A DNA stretch of 19,543 bases from Cytophagales bacterium UBA2561 (GTDB taxonomy: Bacteria; Bacteroidota; Bacteroidia; Cytophagales; Thermoflexibacteraceae), in NCBI GenBank assembly GCA_002340355.1, contig DDLX01000012.1, positions 292 through 19,834 on the forward strand, in the 5' to 3' direction. The notes beneath the pieces are model-generated. The model saw nothing but the letters and a program-made list of their open reading frames with translations, was not told the DNA's origin and searched no databases. Made by a program: the position numbers and the translations under genes. Of this stretch, positions 8,499-17,000 are shown one piece after another. Positions within the stretch are counted from its first letter, which is position 1; every line of letters begins with the position of its first letter.

Positions 8499-11400
8499 AT
8501 GACAATGAAAAAAATTACGTACATATTTATCTTATGGGTATTTGTCCCATTTTTGGCAAAGAGTCAATACTATGACTACAGCACACCAGTCATTACAGCT
8601 GACCGTTCTGCTGAAGGTACGAGACGAGTACGCACCATCTCTGAAGCAGGGCGTCGAATCATTATGATTACCAATGCACACATTGGAGGGCACTATGTTT
8701 ATAACTACCGAGAAAGTCATAGAGGAATTTACCAGACAAAAATGGTGGATTTGCCACGTTCAGAAGTGCAACCCTGTCAGGATGGAAGAGCTGAGATTCC
8801 TATTGGAATGATTTGGAAGAGAGGAAACTGGGATTTTGTACGCTTAATGTGGGTAAGTGCACAGGGAAGTAACTTCTATCATTCAGTGAGAGCATACTGG
8901 AACATGGAAGGTCGGAGTGCTTTTCAGCCACCTGCCGCGGGATCATTTTTAAATTATATCAATACACCTTCACGCAATTTCTGTGACTATTTTAGTTATA
9001 ATTTTCATCCTGTCAATACCAGTCATGGATTTGGTTTAGCGGATGTTGATTACATCTCACTAGAAAATTGCATTCTCCCTTATAATGATGGCAAGCCCAG
9101 TAACGCCAATCATAACGGAATTCCTAATGATTTGCCCTTTACCTATCATCTCAAGGACGGGCGAGTTGAGACACATAAGGATGCTTGGATTAATGGTTAT
9201 ACTGATAAGATTATTTGGAAAAGTGAGAGAGATGTTCCTATTTACTATGGTACAGTAGACGGAAGTGTGGAACTAGATGCGGGAGAAGGAGAAGCTTATC
9301 TTTGGTCAAATGGAGAAACTTCACGAAAAATTACAGTTACCGAAGAGGGATATTATGCGGTAACTGTCTCCAGAAAGGTTCCCCAATTCAATGGAACAGA
9401 AGCTTTAATGCCTGTTTCGTCATTTCCTGTTTATGTAAGCCTAAGCCGCGTAACCACAAATCCTTCTCAAACCGTTTCTGCTTCCTGTTCCTTCACAGAT
9501 AATATTCCTACTCCAACGATCACCACACCCATGCAACCTGTAAAATATAAAGAAGCCAAAATATTAACTCGGGCTGGTCAACAGATTTTTATGGGCATCC
9601 GAGGGTCGTTACATCAAGACCCTCAATACGGCTATCGTTGTAGCACATGGCAAGGAAGCACCAATGACTACACAGGTACACATACTTCGATTATTCATGT
9701 AGATAAATATACAGGTTTTCCAAATGGAGAGCCGTCAGGTCCCAATTGCCAGTACGTTCCTGAGTTAAAAAACCAAAACCGTATTCCTCTAGGGATTGGT
9801 TGGCAATGGGCAAGTGATGCGGAATGGTGTCGATTATTATGGGCGCAAACTCCTGGTAATTATAGCTTTTATCATATGTGTCCTCCCAACGAGTACTTGA
9901 CACTTGGACAATTTCATGAGTGTAAAAACCATGTGTATCGCTTGTATTTAGTCCCAGAGAATAGTACGGATATTCGCGTGTCTGATATTGCATATATTGA
10001 TACTCGAAATACGATTATGTTTCCAGGGGATCAGCACTATGAAGAGGACGGTGCCCCACAAGGGTTACCCCTCATTTATCATCTAAAAAATGGACAACAG
10101 GTACCTCGCCAGGCTTATGTAGGAATTTATACAGGAAATGGAGATACTAAATATGTAACTTGGAAACAGAAAATCAATATACCTGTTTATCGTATTTGTA
10201 AAGAAGATACGCCCTTTCACCTCACCGCCCCTTCAGGATATGCCCGTTATGAGTGGTCTCATGGGGAAATTGGTGAACAAGTATCCATCACCGATTCTGG
10301 ATTTTATCAAGTACGTATTTTTGATGAAAATGGATGTTGGGTAGATTCTAATCCTGTTCAGGTTATTATAGATGAGGAGTGCGCCTTAGTACATTGGCCC
10401 TTTGATAGATGTGACACTCTCAAGGCATATGAAGTTATTGATGATAATGATGGAGAGGTAATTGGTGGAGTTCGCAAGCATGGATATACAAGTGGGGGCA
10501 TGATGTGGGATGGTTGTGGAGCTTACATGAAAGCAGAACTTCGTCCTAAATCCGTGTTACGTGATCACTTTGACGAGTTTTCACTACTTTTTGATTTTCG
10601 GGTTGGCGAAGATTTAAGGGATGAGGAAGATGCCCAAGTTTATCGAACAACCGAACAGACTATTCTCCGAAAAGAAGGAGCCTATCAAGCACGATTAGTG
10701 CCTAAGAGATATAATGTAGGAACTGATGCAGTAAGAACAGCCTATGATTTAGTGGTTGGCATTCATCTCGCAGGACAGGAACAAGAACTGATAATCCCTG
10801 AACTAGTTACAACAGAAGAAGAGTATGACCGTTGGCACCGTATTGCCTTAACCTATGATGGTACCGTATTAAAGCTTTACGAACGACATCTAGTACTACA
10901 GCCAGGTGGACAACGTCTTACAGAAACGGGCTGGAGTTTGAAAGCCTCAAAATCTGCCTTAGGAAAAGTGGGGACCACAGGAAAAGAAGGAACACCTGTT
11001 TATATGGCATCAGCAGATGGAACAACTTCTTTTGCCCGAATTATTTTAGATGAGGTTAAAATGTATAAGGAGGCGCTAGATGACACTCGTTTATCTTCCT
11101 ACCATGTAAACCCACCTTTTCGCCCTGAGAAGTGTGCTGACTATTTTCCTAATGTAGTCCATGATAAATGTGGTTATATTGAATCAGGAAAAGTAGAACT
11201 CATTACCAAAGGAGGAGGTGTCTATGAGTGGGAAATTGAAGAGGAACACATAAAAGACGATGATAAAAAGGTACATTCGCTTCATCAAGGTACATTTGTT
11301 ACAGTTGTGGTCACTGATGATGATGAAAAATTTCCTGCTTCTTGGCAAATTCAACAACCCATTGAATGGCATTTGAATGATAGTATATCGTGGGGAGATC

Positions 11401-13298
11401 CTTATACCAAACTAAAGTATAAGTTAGAAGAACCACCAAATCATAAACATTACTTAAATTCAGACCATAACCATTGCGATAATTATTGTAAGAAACAAAG
11501 TTATACCAAACGTATCCTAAGTAATGAAAGCAATACATGGATTCATAACTTAACCAGTTCACGCAATTTATTAACTGGCGAAACACCAGCACAGATTAGT
11601 TTCATTGTAGGTGAGTCTCCTGAAGACGATGAATACGTATTTGGTTTTAGTACAGTAAATCGTTCGTTTACACAAAGCAAAAAACCACCTTCTACTTCCT
11701 TGATAGAAAATCCACATCCTTTAGGAGCTTATACTTTTGTGATAGACAAGGGAAATATCCGAATTTACGAATATGATAAACGTAAGCCTTTCTGTGATTT
11801 TGGGCGCGTCTTTCCAGGAGATTACCTTCGAATTGAACGGACAGCCAAAGGATATGGGTATTATAAGAATAATAAACTTCTTGTCTTTACCTCCATTACT
11901 GAAATATGTCCACCTGATTATAGGGTCATGGTCGCTATTAAAAAAGGGGAAATTCACTCTGCTTCTGCTTCTTTTTTACCAAGTCCCTATATTTATCAAT
12001 ATGAAGCAATGGGAGGTATACCAAAAGTATTAACAACCTCAGCAGTTACTTTTGCTTCTTCTTTTCCCAGTGACACATTTAACCCTATCATTCACAACTC
12101 ATATTTAGCCACCCAACAGGCGAATATCTGGCGAAATGAAGCTACATATGCTTTTGTGACGGCTCGGAGTTATTCTGAATTGCCTAATCTAGCACAAGAT
12201 GGAACATTTCCTGCCATTCACTTTAACTATCTGAATCCTGCAGCTAATGCTTTTAACTGGCATAAAGTCAATACTGTTACACGTTATAATACCTATAATT
12301 ATGAAACAGAAAATCGGGACGTGGCTGGACATTATTCCTCTGCATTGTATGGTTTCAATGGACAGTTATCCATCGCAGTAGCTGCAAATGCCCCCTTACA
12401 TGAGGTAGGTTTTGAGGATTTCGAGCAGTACAAATCAGGAATCCCACAGGCAGGACTTGAAAACAACCTTGATTTTTATGTCCCTCAAACTATTAATACT
12501 GAAGTGAGGCATAGTATTCCTTTGTATGGTGGACGTACGCGCCCAGATGCTGCTTTTGCACTAGGAAACTGGGTAGGTTTTTTGAATGTTGGAGAGAAAG
12601 TAAACCTAAATGCTGGAGAAAAATATTATTTACAGGTATTAATTACAGGGGTAGAATTTCAATATGAAAGGGGACACACTTTGATTTGTTTTGAAGATTT
12701 CAGTAAAGTAGAGCAGTTCCAAAATAAAACAGTTCCATTGGAATCATGGGAAGGAAGTATCCAAAAAACAATATTCGTCACTTCTAACCAACAAACACCT
12801 ACATTAACAGAAAATTTCGCCCATACTGGGAAACGAGCCTTACAAGGTGGAGGAGCGTTTGTTCATCAGCGGCTACAGGTACAATCTAATAAACGATATG
12901 TAGTAAGTGCGTGGGTGTATGGGAATGGTAGGATTATCATTCCTAATGCGAAAAATGAAGGTTCATATCGAAATGAGTTTGGAACGATGGGACAATCTAT
13001 TGAAGGATGGCGACGCATAGAAGGTGTCTTTGAGATAAAAGAAGGCAATAAGTTGAGTCCTCTACAGATGAGTTTACAGGGAGCTTATTGGGATGATATT
13101 CGAGTCTATCCTGCTTCAGGAAATATACAAACGTATGTCTATGACCCCTACACCTACCGACTAAGAGCCGTCTTAGACCAAAATAATTATGCCACTCTTT
13201 ATTATTACGATGAGGCAGGCAATCTATATTTAACCAAAAAAGAAACAGCACAGGGAGTTCAAACAATTCAGACTGTGATAGGAAATCAAAAACACTAA
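8499..13298 (+). CDS. Exported multidomain protein with the C-terminal half of the SpvB-like family
   Basis: 1599 aa from ATG 8499. ATG 8505 is equally good, and the frame opens at 8451 inside gene 3. The leader MTMKKITYIFIL...AKS precedes Gln and looks like a signal peptide. Domains in order: module A (about 8628-9400) and its duplicate module B (9555-10370), each ending in an Ig-like strand (LWSNGETSRKITV, EWSHGEIGEQVSI); a LamG/concanavalin-like domain (10386-11110) beginning VHWPFDRC and ending DEVKMYKEAL; an Ig-like linker; a His/Cys cluster (11442-11489); a second lectin-like domain with PGDYLRIERTAKGYGYYKNN; then the region from VLTTSAVTF (12027) through ETENRDVAGHYSSALYGFN and AVAANAPLHEVGFEDFE to WDDIRVYPASG and YVYDPYTYRLRAVLDQNNYA. 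This last region is what I recall as the continuation and end of the single-chain SpvB-like family. It includes a carbohydrate-binding-like jelly roll (about 12660-13110). A surface location is inferred. Gene 5 follows after 24 bp. Confidence 0.85.
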   Translation: MTMKKITYIFILWVFVPFLAKSQYYDYSTPVITADRSAEGTRRVRTISEAGRRIIMITNAHIGGHYVYNYRESHRGIYQTKMVDLPRSEVQPCQDGRAEIPIGMIWKRGNWDFVRLMWVSAQGSNFYHSVRAYWNMEGRSAFQPPAAGSFLNYINTPSRNFCDYFSYNFHPVNTSHGFGLADVDYISLENCILPYNDGKPSNANHNGIPNDLPFTYHLKDGRVETHKDAWINGYTDKIIWKSERDVPIYYGTVDGSVELDAGEGEAYLWSNGETSRKITVTEEGYYAVTVSRKVPQFNGTEALMPVSSFPVYVSLSRVTTNPSQTVSASCSFTDNIPTPTITTPMQPVKYKEAKILTRAGQQIFMGIRGSLHQDPQYGYRCSTWQGSTNDYTGTHTSIIHVDKYTGFPNGEPSGPNCQYVPELKNQNRIPLGIGWQWASDAEWCRLLWAQTPGNYSFYHMCPPNEYLTLGQFHECKNHVYRLYLVPENSTDIRVSDIAYIDTRNTIMFPGDQHYEEDGAPQGLPLIYHLKNGQQVPRQAYVGIYTGNGDTKYVTWKQKINIPVYRICKEDTPFHLTAPSGYARYEWSHGEIGEQVSITDSGFYQVRIFDENGCWVDSNPVQVIIDEECALVHWPFDRCDTLKAYEVIDDNDGEVIGGVRKHGYTSGGMMWDGCGAYMKAELRPKSVLRDHFDEFSLLFDFRVGEDLRDEEDAQVYRTTEQTILRKEGAYQARLVPKRYNVGTDAVRTAYDLVVGIHLAGQEQELIIPELVTTEEEYDRWHRIALTYDGTVLKLYERHLVLQPGGQRLTETGWSLKASKSALGKVGTTGKEGTPVYMASADGTTSFARIILDEVKMYKEALDDTRLSSYHVNPPFRPEKCADYFPNVVHDKCGYIESGKVELITKGGGVYEWEIEEEHIKDDDKKVHSLHQGTFVTVVVTDDDEKFPASWQIQQPIEWHLNDSISWGDPYTKLKYKLEEPPNHKHYLNSDHNHCDNYCKKQSYTKRILSNESNTWIHNLTSSRNLLTGETPAQISFIVGESPEDDEYVFGFSTVNRSFTQSKKPPSTSLIENPHPLGAYTFVIDKGNIRIYEYDKRKPFCDFGRVFPGDYLRIERTAKGYGYYKNNKLLVFTSITEICPPDYRVMVAIKKGEIHSASASFLPSPYIYQYEAMGGIPKVLTTSAVTFASSFPSDTFNPIIHNSYLATQQANIWRNEATYAFVTARSYSELPNLAQDGTFPAIHFNYLNPAANAFNWHKVNTVTRYNTYNYETENRDVAGHYSSALYGFNGQLSIAVAANAPLHEVGFEDFEQYKSGIPQAGLENNLDFYVPQTINTEVRHSIPLYGGRTRPDAAFALGNWVGFLNVGEKVNLNAGEKYYLQVLITGVEFQYERGHTLICFEDFSKVEQFQNKTVPLESWEGSIQKTIFVTSNQQTPTLTENFAHTGKRALQGGGAFVHQRLQVQSNKRYVVSAWVYGNGRIIIPNAKNEGSYRNEFGTMGQSIEGWRRIEGVFEIKEGNKLSPLQMSLQGAYWDDIRVYPASGNIQTYVYDPYTYRLRAVLDQNNYATLYYYDEAGNLYLTKKETAQGVQTIQTVIGNQKH
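8628..10370 (+). repeat. Internal duplication of a ~310-aa module in gene 4
   Basis: Copy A begins with RTISEAGRRIIMI (8631) and copy B with KILTRAGQQIFMG (about 9558), roughly 310 residues apart. Shared landmarks in order are an AEIPIGMIWKRGNWDFVRLMW / NRIPLGIGWQWASDAEWCRL pair, LPFTYHLKDGR / LPLIYHLKNGQ, then IIWKSERDVPIYYG / VTWKQKINIPVYRI, and the terminal Ig-like strands. The fold is not recognised. The copies are clearly diverged, so the duplication is old. Confidence 0.7.
10386..11110 (+). other. LamG/concanavalin-like domain in gene 4
   Basis: It starts with an ALVHWPFDRC strand and continues with GMMWDGCGAYM, a FSLLFDFRVG strand, the YDRWHRIALTYDGTVLKLYE motif typical of LamG-type lectin-fold domains, and RIILDEVKMYKEALDDTRL. 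Such domains usually bind glycans or act as spacers in surface proteins. The ligand is unknown. Confidence 0.65.
11442..11489 (+). other. His/Cys cluster HxHx5HxHCx3C in gene 4
   Basis: His codons at 11442, 11448, 11466 and 11472 and Cys codons at 11475 and 11487 fall within 16 residues (HKHYLNSDHNHCDNYC). It sits between the Ig-like linker and the second lectin-like domain. The density suggests a metal site. This is inference, and no family was recognised. Confidence 0.5.
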
Positions 13299-13322
13299 AC
13301 TAAAAATATAACCCTGTAAGAT

Positions 13323-14009
13323 TTGACGTACAAATTTCTATATCGTTCTTCATTTTATGCCCAGATGGTCGTTTGTCTTGTATGTATGGTAGGTAACTTA
13401 AATGCACAGTCCTTCTTAGAAGATTGGAAACAGGTACAATCCTTCTATAAAAATGCAACCACCTTAGAACTGCGTATTATGATGCGTACCGAGAAGCAAG
13501 CAAATGTAGAGAAGCAAACCTTGTTGCTTTCTAAATATAAGAATCAATATTACTACCATTTGGGAGATACAGAGTTGTCAATTAATCAGAAGAGTATGTT
13601 ACTTATTCATCATACTCAACGTGTTATTGTGCGACAATCGATACCCAAAAACCATGTATTTGGACATCAGATGATTGTTCCAGACACCTTGTTTAAAGCA
13701 TTCAAGAATGCCATTCAATATGTAGGTGTCGCTCAAGGACAACGTCATTATCGTATTCGTCCCAATTTTACTACTGATTTGGTAAAAGCAGATTATTACT
13801 TTACTGGTACAGGACAAAATACACGACTAACCAAGGTCATCATTCAATACCGCTATCAAGGAACATTATACATAACTTCTTTTCAACTGACAACGACCAC
13901 AGTCCTCAAAGATAAACGGAAGTTTCAACAAAATTATTTTTTGACTACTCAAAACCAACAATGGGTTGGAATCGGAAAATATGCTAACTATCGGGTGACC
14001 GACCAATAA
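13323..14009 (+). CDS. Small exported protein, possibly LolA-like fold
   Basis: 228 aa from TTG, which gives a leader with Lys and Arg (TYKFLYRSS) before the hydrophobic VVCLVCMVGNLNAQ. The first ATG (13365) would remove the charged part. Cleavage is expected near N-A-Q/S. The mature part begins SFLEDWKQVQSFY, then shows alternating strands such as ELRIMMRTEK, KNQYYYHLGDTELSINQ and LLIHHTQRVIVR, and the repeated small-strand pattern recalls LolA/LppX-like lipid-carrier folds. That is a weak fold-level guess and the protein may be something else. It lies between gene 4 (24 bp) and the Rhs gene (1 bp), so it is almost certainly co-translated with gene 6 and could be a periplasmic helper for its export. 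Confidence 0.75.
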   Translation: MTYKFLYRSSFYAQMVVCLVCMVGNLNAQSFLEDWKQVQSFYKNATTLELRIMMRTEKQANVEKQTLLLSKYKNQYYYHLGDTELSINQKSMLLIHHTQRVIVRQSIPKNHVFGHQMIVPDTLFKAFKNAIQYVGVAQGQRHYRIRPNFTTDLVKADYYFTGTGQNTRLTKVIIQYRYQGTLYITSFQLTTTTVLKDKRKFQQNYFLTTQNQQWVGIGKYANYRVTDQ

Positions 14010-14010
14010 T

Positions 14011-17000
14011 ATGAAAAATAAAGGTAACTTTATCTCCAGACTCATAACGACATACGTTTGGATTTTCTTATTCTTCTTGGGAACAAATACGATATTCGCT
14101 CAAGGCAAAGAAAGTGTATTGCATAAACGTGCAGTGTATGTCTTAGATAATAGTACTTCTCAATACACCTTAAATGCAGATTATGAAGGAACTTATACCA
14201 TTGTTGTCAAGCTCGAATATGCCCCACTACAATATGGCGAAACAAGTACAGCGTGGACGTGTGAAGTAGGTGGAAGCATCAATGGGAATCCTCTAGATTT
14301 AAATATTGAATCTAAAGGACATACAAACGACCAATACTTTCTAGACGCTCAATATTTTGAGAATCAACTCACTGATAAAGTAGCAATAACGGGTCTTAAT
14401 GTAAATGTAACAGGACCTGGTAATCCAAGTTTCCCACACCTTATTATCGAAATGTACGAAAAACCTACCCAAACTCTTAATCCTACTTTATTTACAAAAG
14501 TCACCGTTTCCAAACATCAACCTGCAGCAATTACACCAGAAGCTCACTTAGTTTGGAATTACATTGAAGCAGGTGCAAAATATGATATAGAGTATGTTTA
14601 TATTGACCAATACGATATCAGTTTTACTGCTGGAATTACTAATCCTTTTACACATAAGGAACCCATTCGCTTGACCGTACCTGACCAACACTATGAACTG
14701 CCTCTAACCTTTCCTGAAGGAGATATTTATTTTCGAGTACGTGCCATTTCATTCGATGCCCAAGGAAACCGCATAGTAGGCAGTTGGCAAGAAACAGATA
14801 CCGATAATGGTTCCAACCCCTTAGTGATAACAAGCACTGGATTTGAAACTGATAAAAACTGGCAGGTTGTTAAAGCTTTTGCTGAAGATGGAAAGGAAAA
14901 ACAAGTTATAACCTATTATGATGAAGCACTTAGAGCTAGACAAACCCGCACGTTTCTAAATACTAAAATTAATGATAATACAGATCATATCACATTAGTA
15001 GCGGAGAACAAATATGATTATGAAGGTCGGGCAGCCCTTCAAATTTTGCCCTTTCCAGTACGGGGTAAAAATCTGAATTATCAGGCAAACCTCAATGTGT
15101 TCAAAGAAAATGCGACCACGAACACAGTCAAAAAGTCGGCATTTGATAATGGCGGAACAGGTACTCTTCCGTTAAACACGAAAACGGGAGCTGCCCAGTA
15201 TTACTCAGCTAATAATAACATTGGAGGGCATCATCGTGATTATATTCCTGAGGCGCAAGGATTTCCATTTACACAAACACTATTTCTCAATGATAATACA
15301 GGACGAGTAAAGGAACAAACAGGTGTAGGAAATACCTTCCAATTTGGTACTGATCATACCACCAAATATGCCTACGGTACACCACAACGAGAAGAGCTAG
15401 TCCGATTATTTGGTGAAGGGAATGTGGGCAAAGTTTCACGCTACAAAAAAATGCTCGCCACAGACCCCAATGGACAGGTTTCGATTACCTATACCGACCA
15501 GGAAGGACGTACCATTGCAACCGCACTTGCAGGTGAAGTCCCAGATAATTTACTTGCCCTAGACAGTTATAACCCTCAGTTTATCACAGTTAATCTTACA
15601 AATCATACCGAAGTTGATCCACATACGGGTGCCAAGATGGTTCAGACAACCTTAATGAATACGACGCCCAACCAAGAATATGACTTTGTCTATGAAGTTA
15701 CTCCGAAATTTGGATTTGCCTATCAGCTTATCATGACGCTCGAAGACCCTGATAAACAAGTTGTTTGGGAAGAAAATCACACCATTACCTTTACCACTAC
15801 GATTCAAGAAAAAGTGCAGCTAGCCGAAGTAGGGGCATACAGCCTGACCAAAACCCTTTATCTTGTTCCTAAAAACATCAATGAAATCCGAACCCAAATT
15901 GAGAACTCAGGAAGTTTTATTCAATTTAAAAACTCCACCATTACGACCTATGAAAATAGTGTTGATATATCCCACTGTGAGGAATGTGAGTCCTGTGATC
16001 AAGAAGATAGAAATCAGGCTACGTCACAAGCTACAAAAGGCGAATGTGAAAGTATTTTATTACAAATTAATCAACAACTTGATAATCCTACCTTAAACTG
16101 TTCCTTCACCACGGCCGATGAACATCCAGAATATCCGTTATATGAGGAATGTAAACGCCATTTATCAGCCACGCGGTTTGAACACCAATTTAGTAATGAC
16201 ATCACCACGTGGCAAACCGCCATTGATAACGGACATAACCCAAATGCGCTCTGGGAAACTGACCCTTTCTTTGCCAACGGATTATATGGTGATGGCAAAA
16301 AAGGCAGAATGGAGGACTTACTTAGGACCCACTTCAAAGAGCAATACCAAATTTTTTTAGCTGCCACACCACCCGATGATTTTCAGACCTTAATTAGTGA
16401 AATTGCTACGAATATCGGAGGCGATATGGATACGCCCGAAGGACAATGGACGTATTTCTTAGGAGCCTATAACAAGATAAAAAAAGACCTCTACAAAGAA
16501 GGGTTGGAAAATGATGGGTATCAGTATTTTACCGATGACGCGGACGACCTATGCACAGCCCCTATTGTCCAAGACCCCACCCAAGTTTTTGAAGAAACCG
16601 ACCAGCTTGAAACCCAACAAGACTGGGAGGACTATAAGCAACAAAAAATAGATGCTTATATCCCAAATGAAGAAACCCAACAAGTAGCACGTTGGATGAA
16701 CACATTGGAACAAAAATGTCCTGATTTAGAGAATCCCACTTATGCCACACAACGAAATGATATTGAAGCACTATTATATGATTATTATACGATAGATCAA
16801 TTTAGTCCAGGTAATTTTCGGTTTGATTTGAGTCAGTCTTCTCCTTATTTAGACCAAGTTCAGGATATTTTGGCTTCTATCGGATGTTCTGATGCATTGT
16901 ACCAAGCCTCATTACAAAGTGTGGCCTGTGAGGTATTCGAGACAGAAATTGGCAATACCATTCCAAAAGGCAGTTTTGGGTTTGGGTTAAATGACCCCTC

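Noticed and set aside
8440..8510. Gene 3/gene 4 break as a sequencing error or simple frameshift
   Set aside because: The gene 4 frame does overlap the gene 3 end, but gene 4 has its own signal peptide and gene 3 has a distinctive cysteine tail, so a real gene boundary is more likely.
13299..13322. Terminator or promoter between genes 4 and 5
   Set aside because: The 24-bp gap has no hairpin with a T-run and is too short for a convincing promoter, so read-through is assumed.
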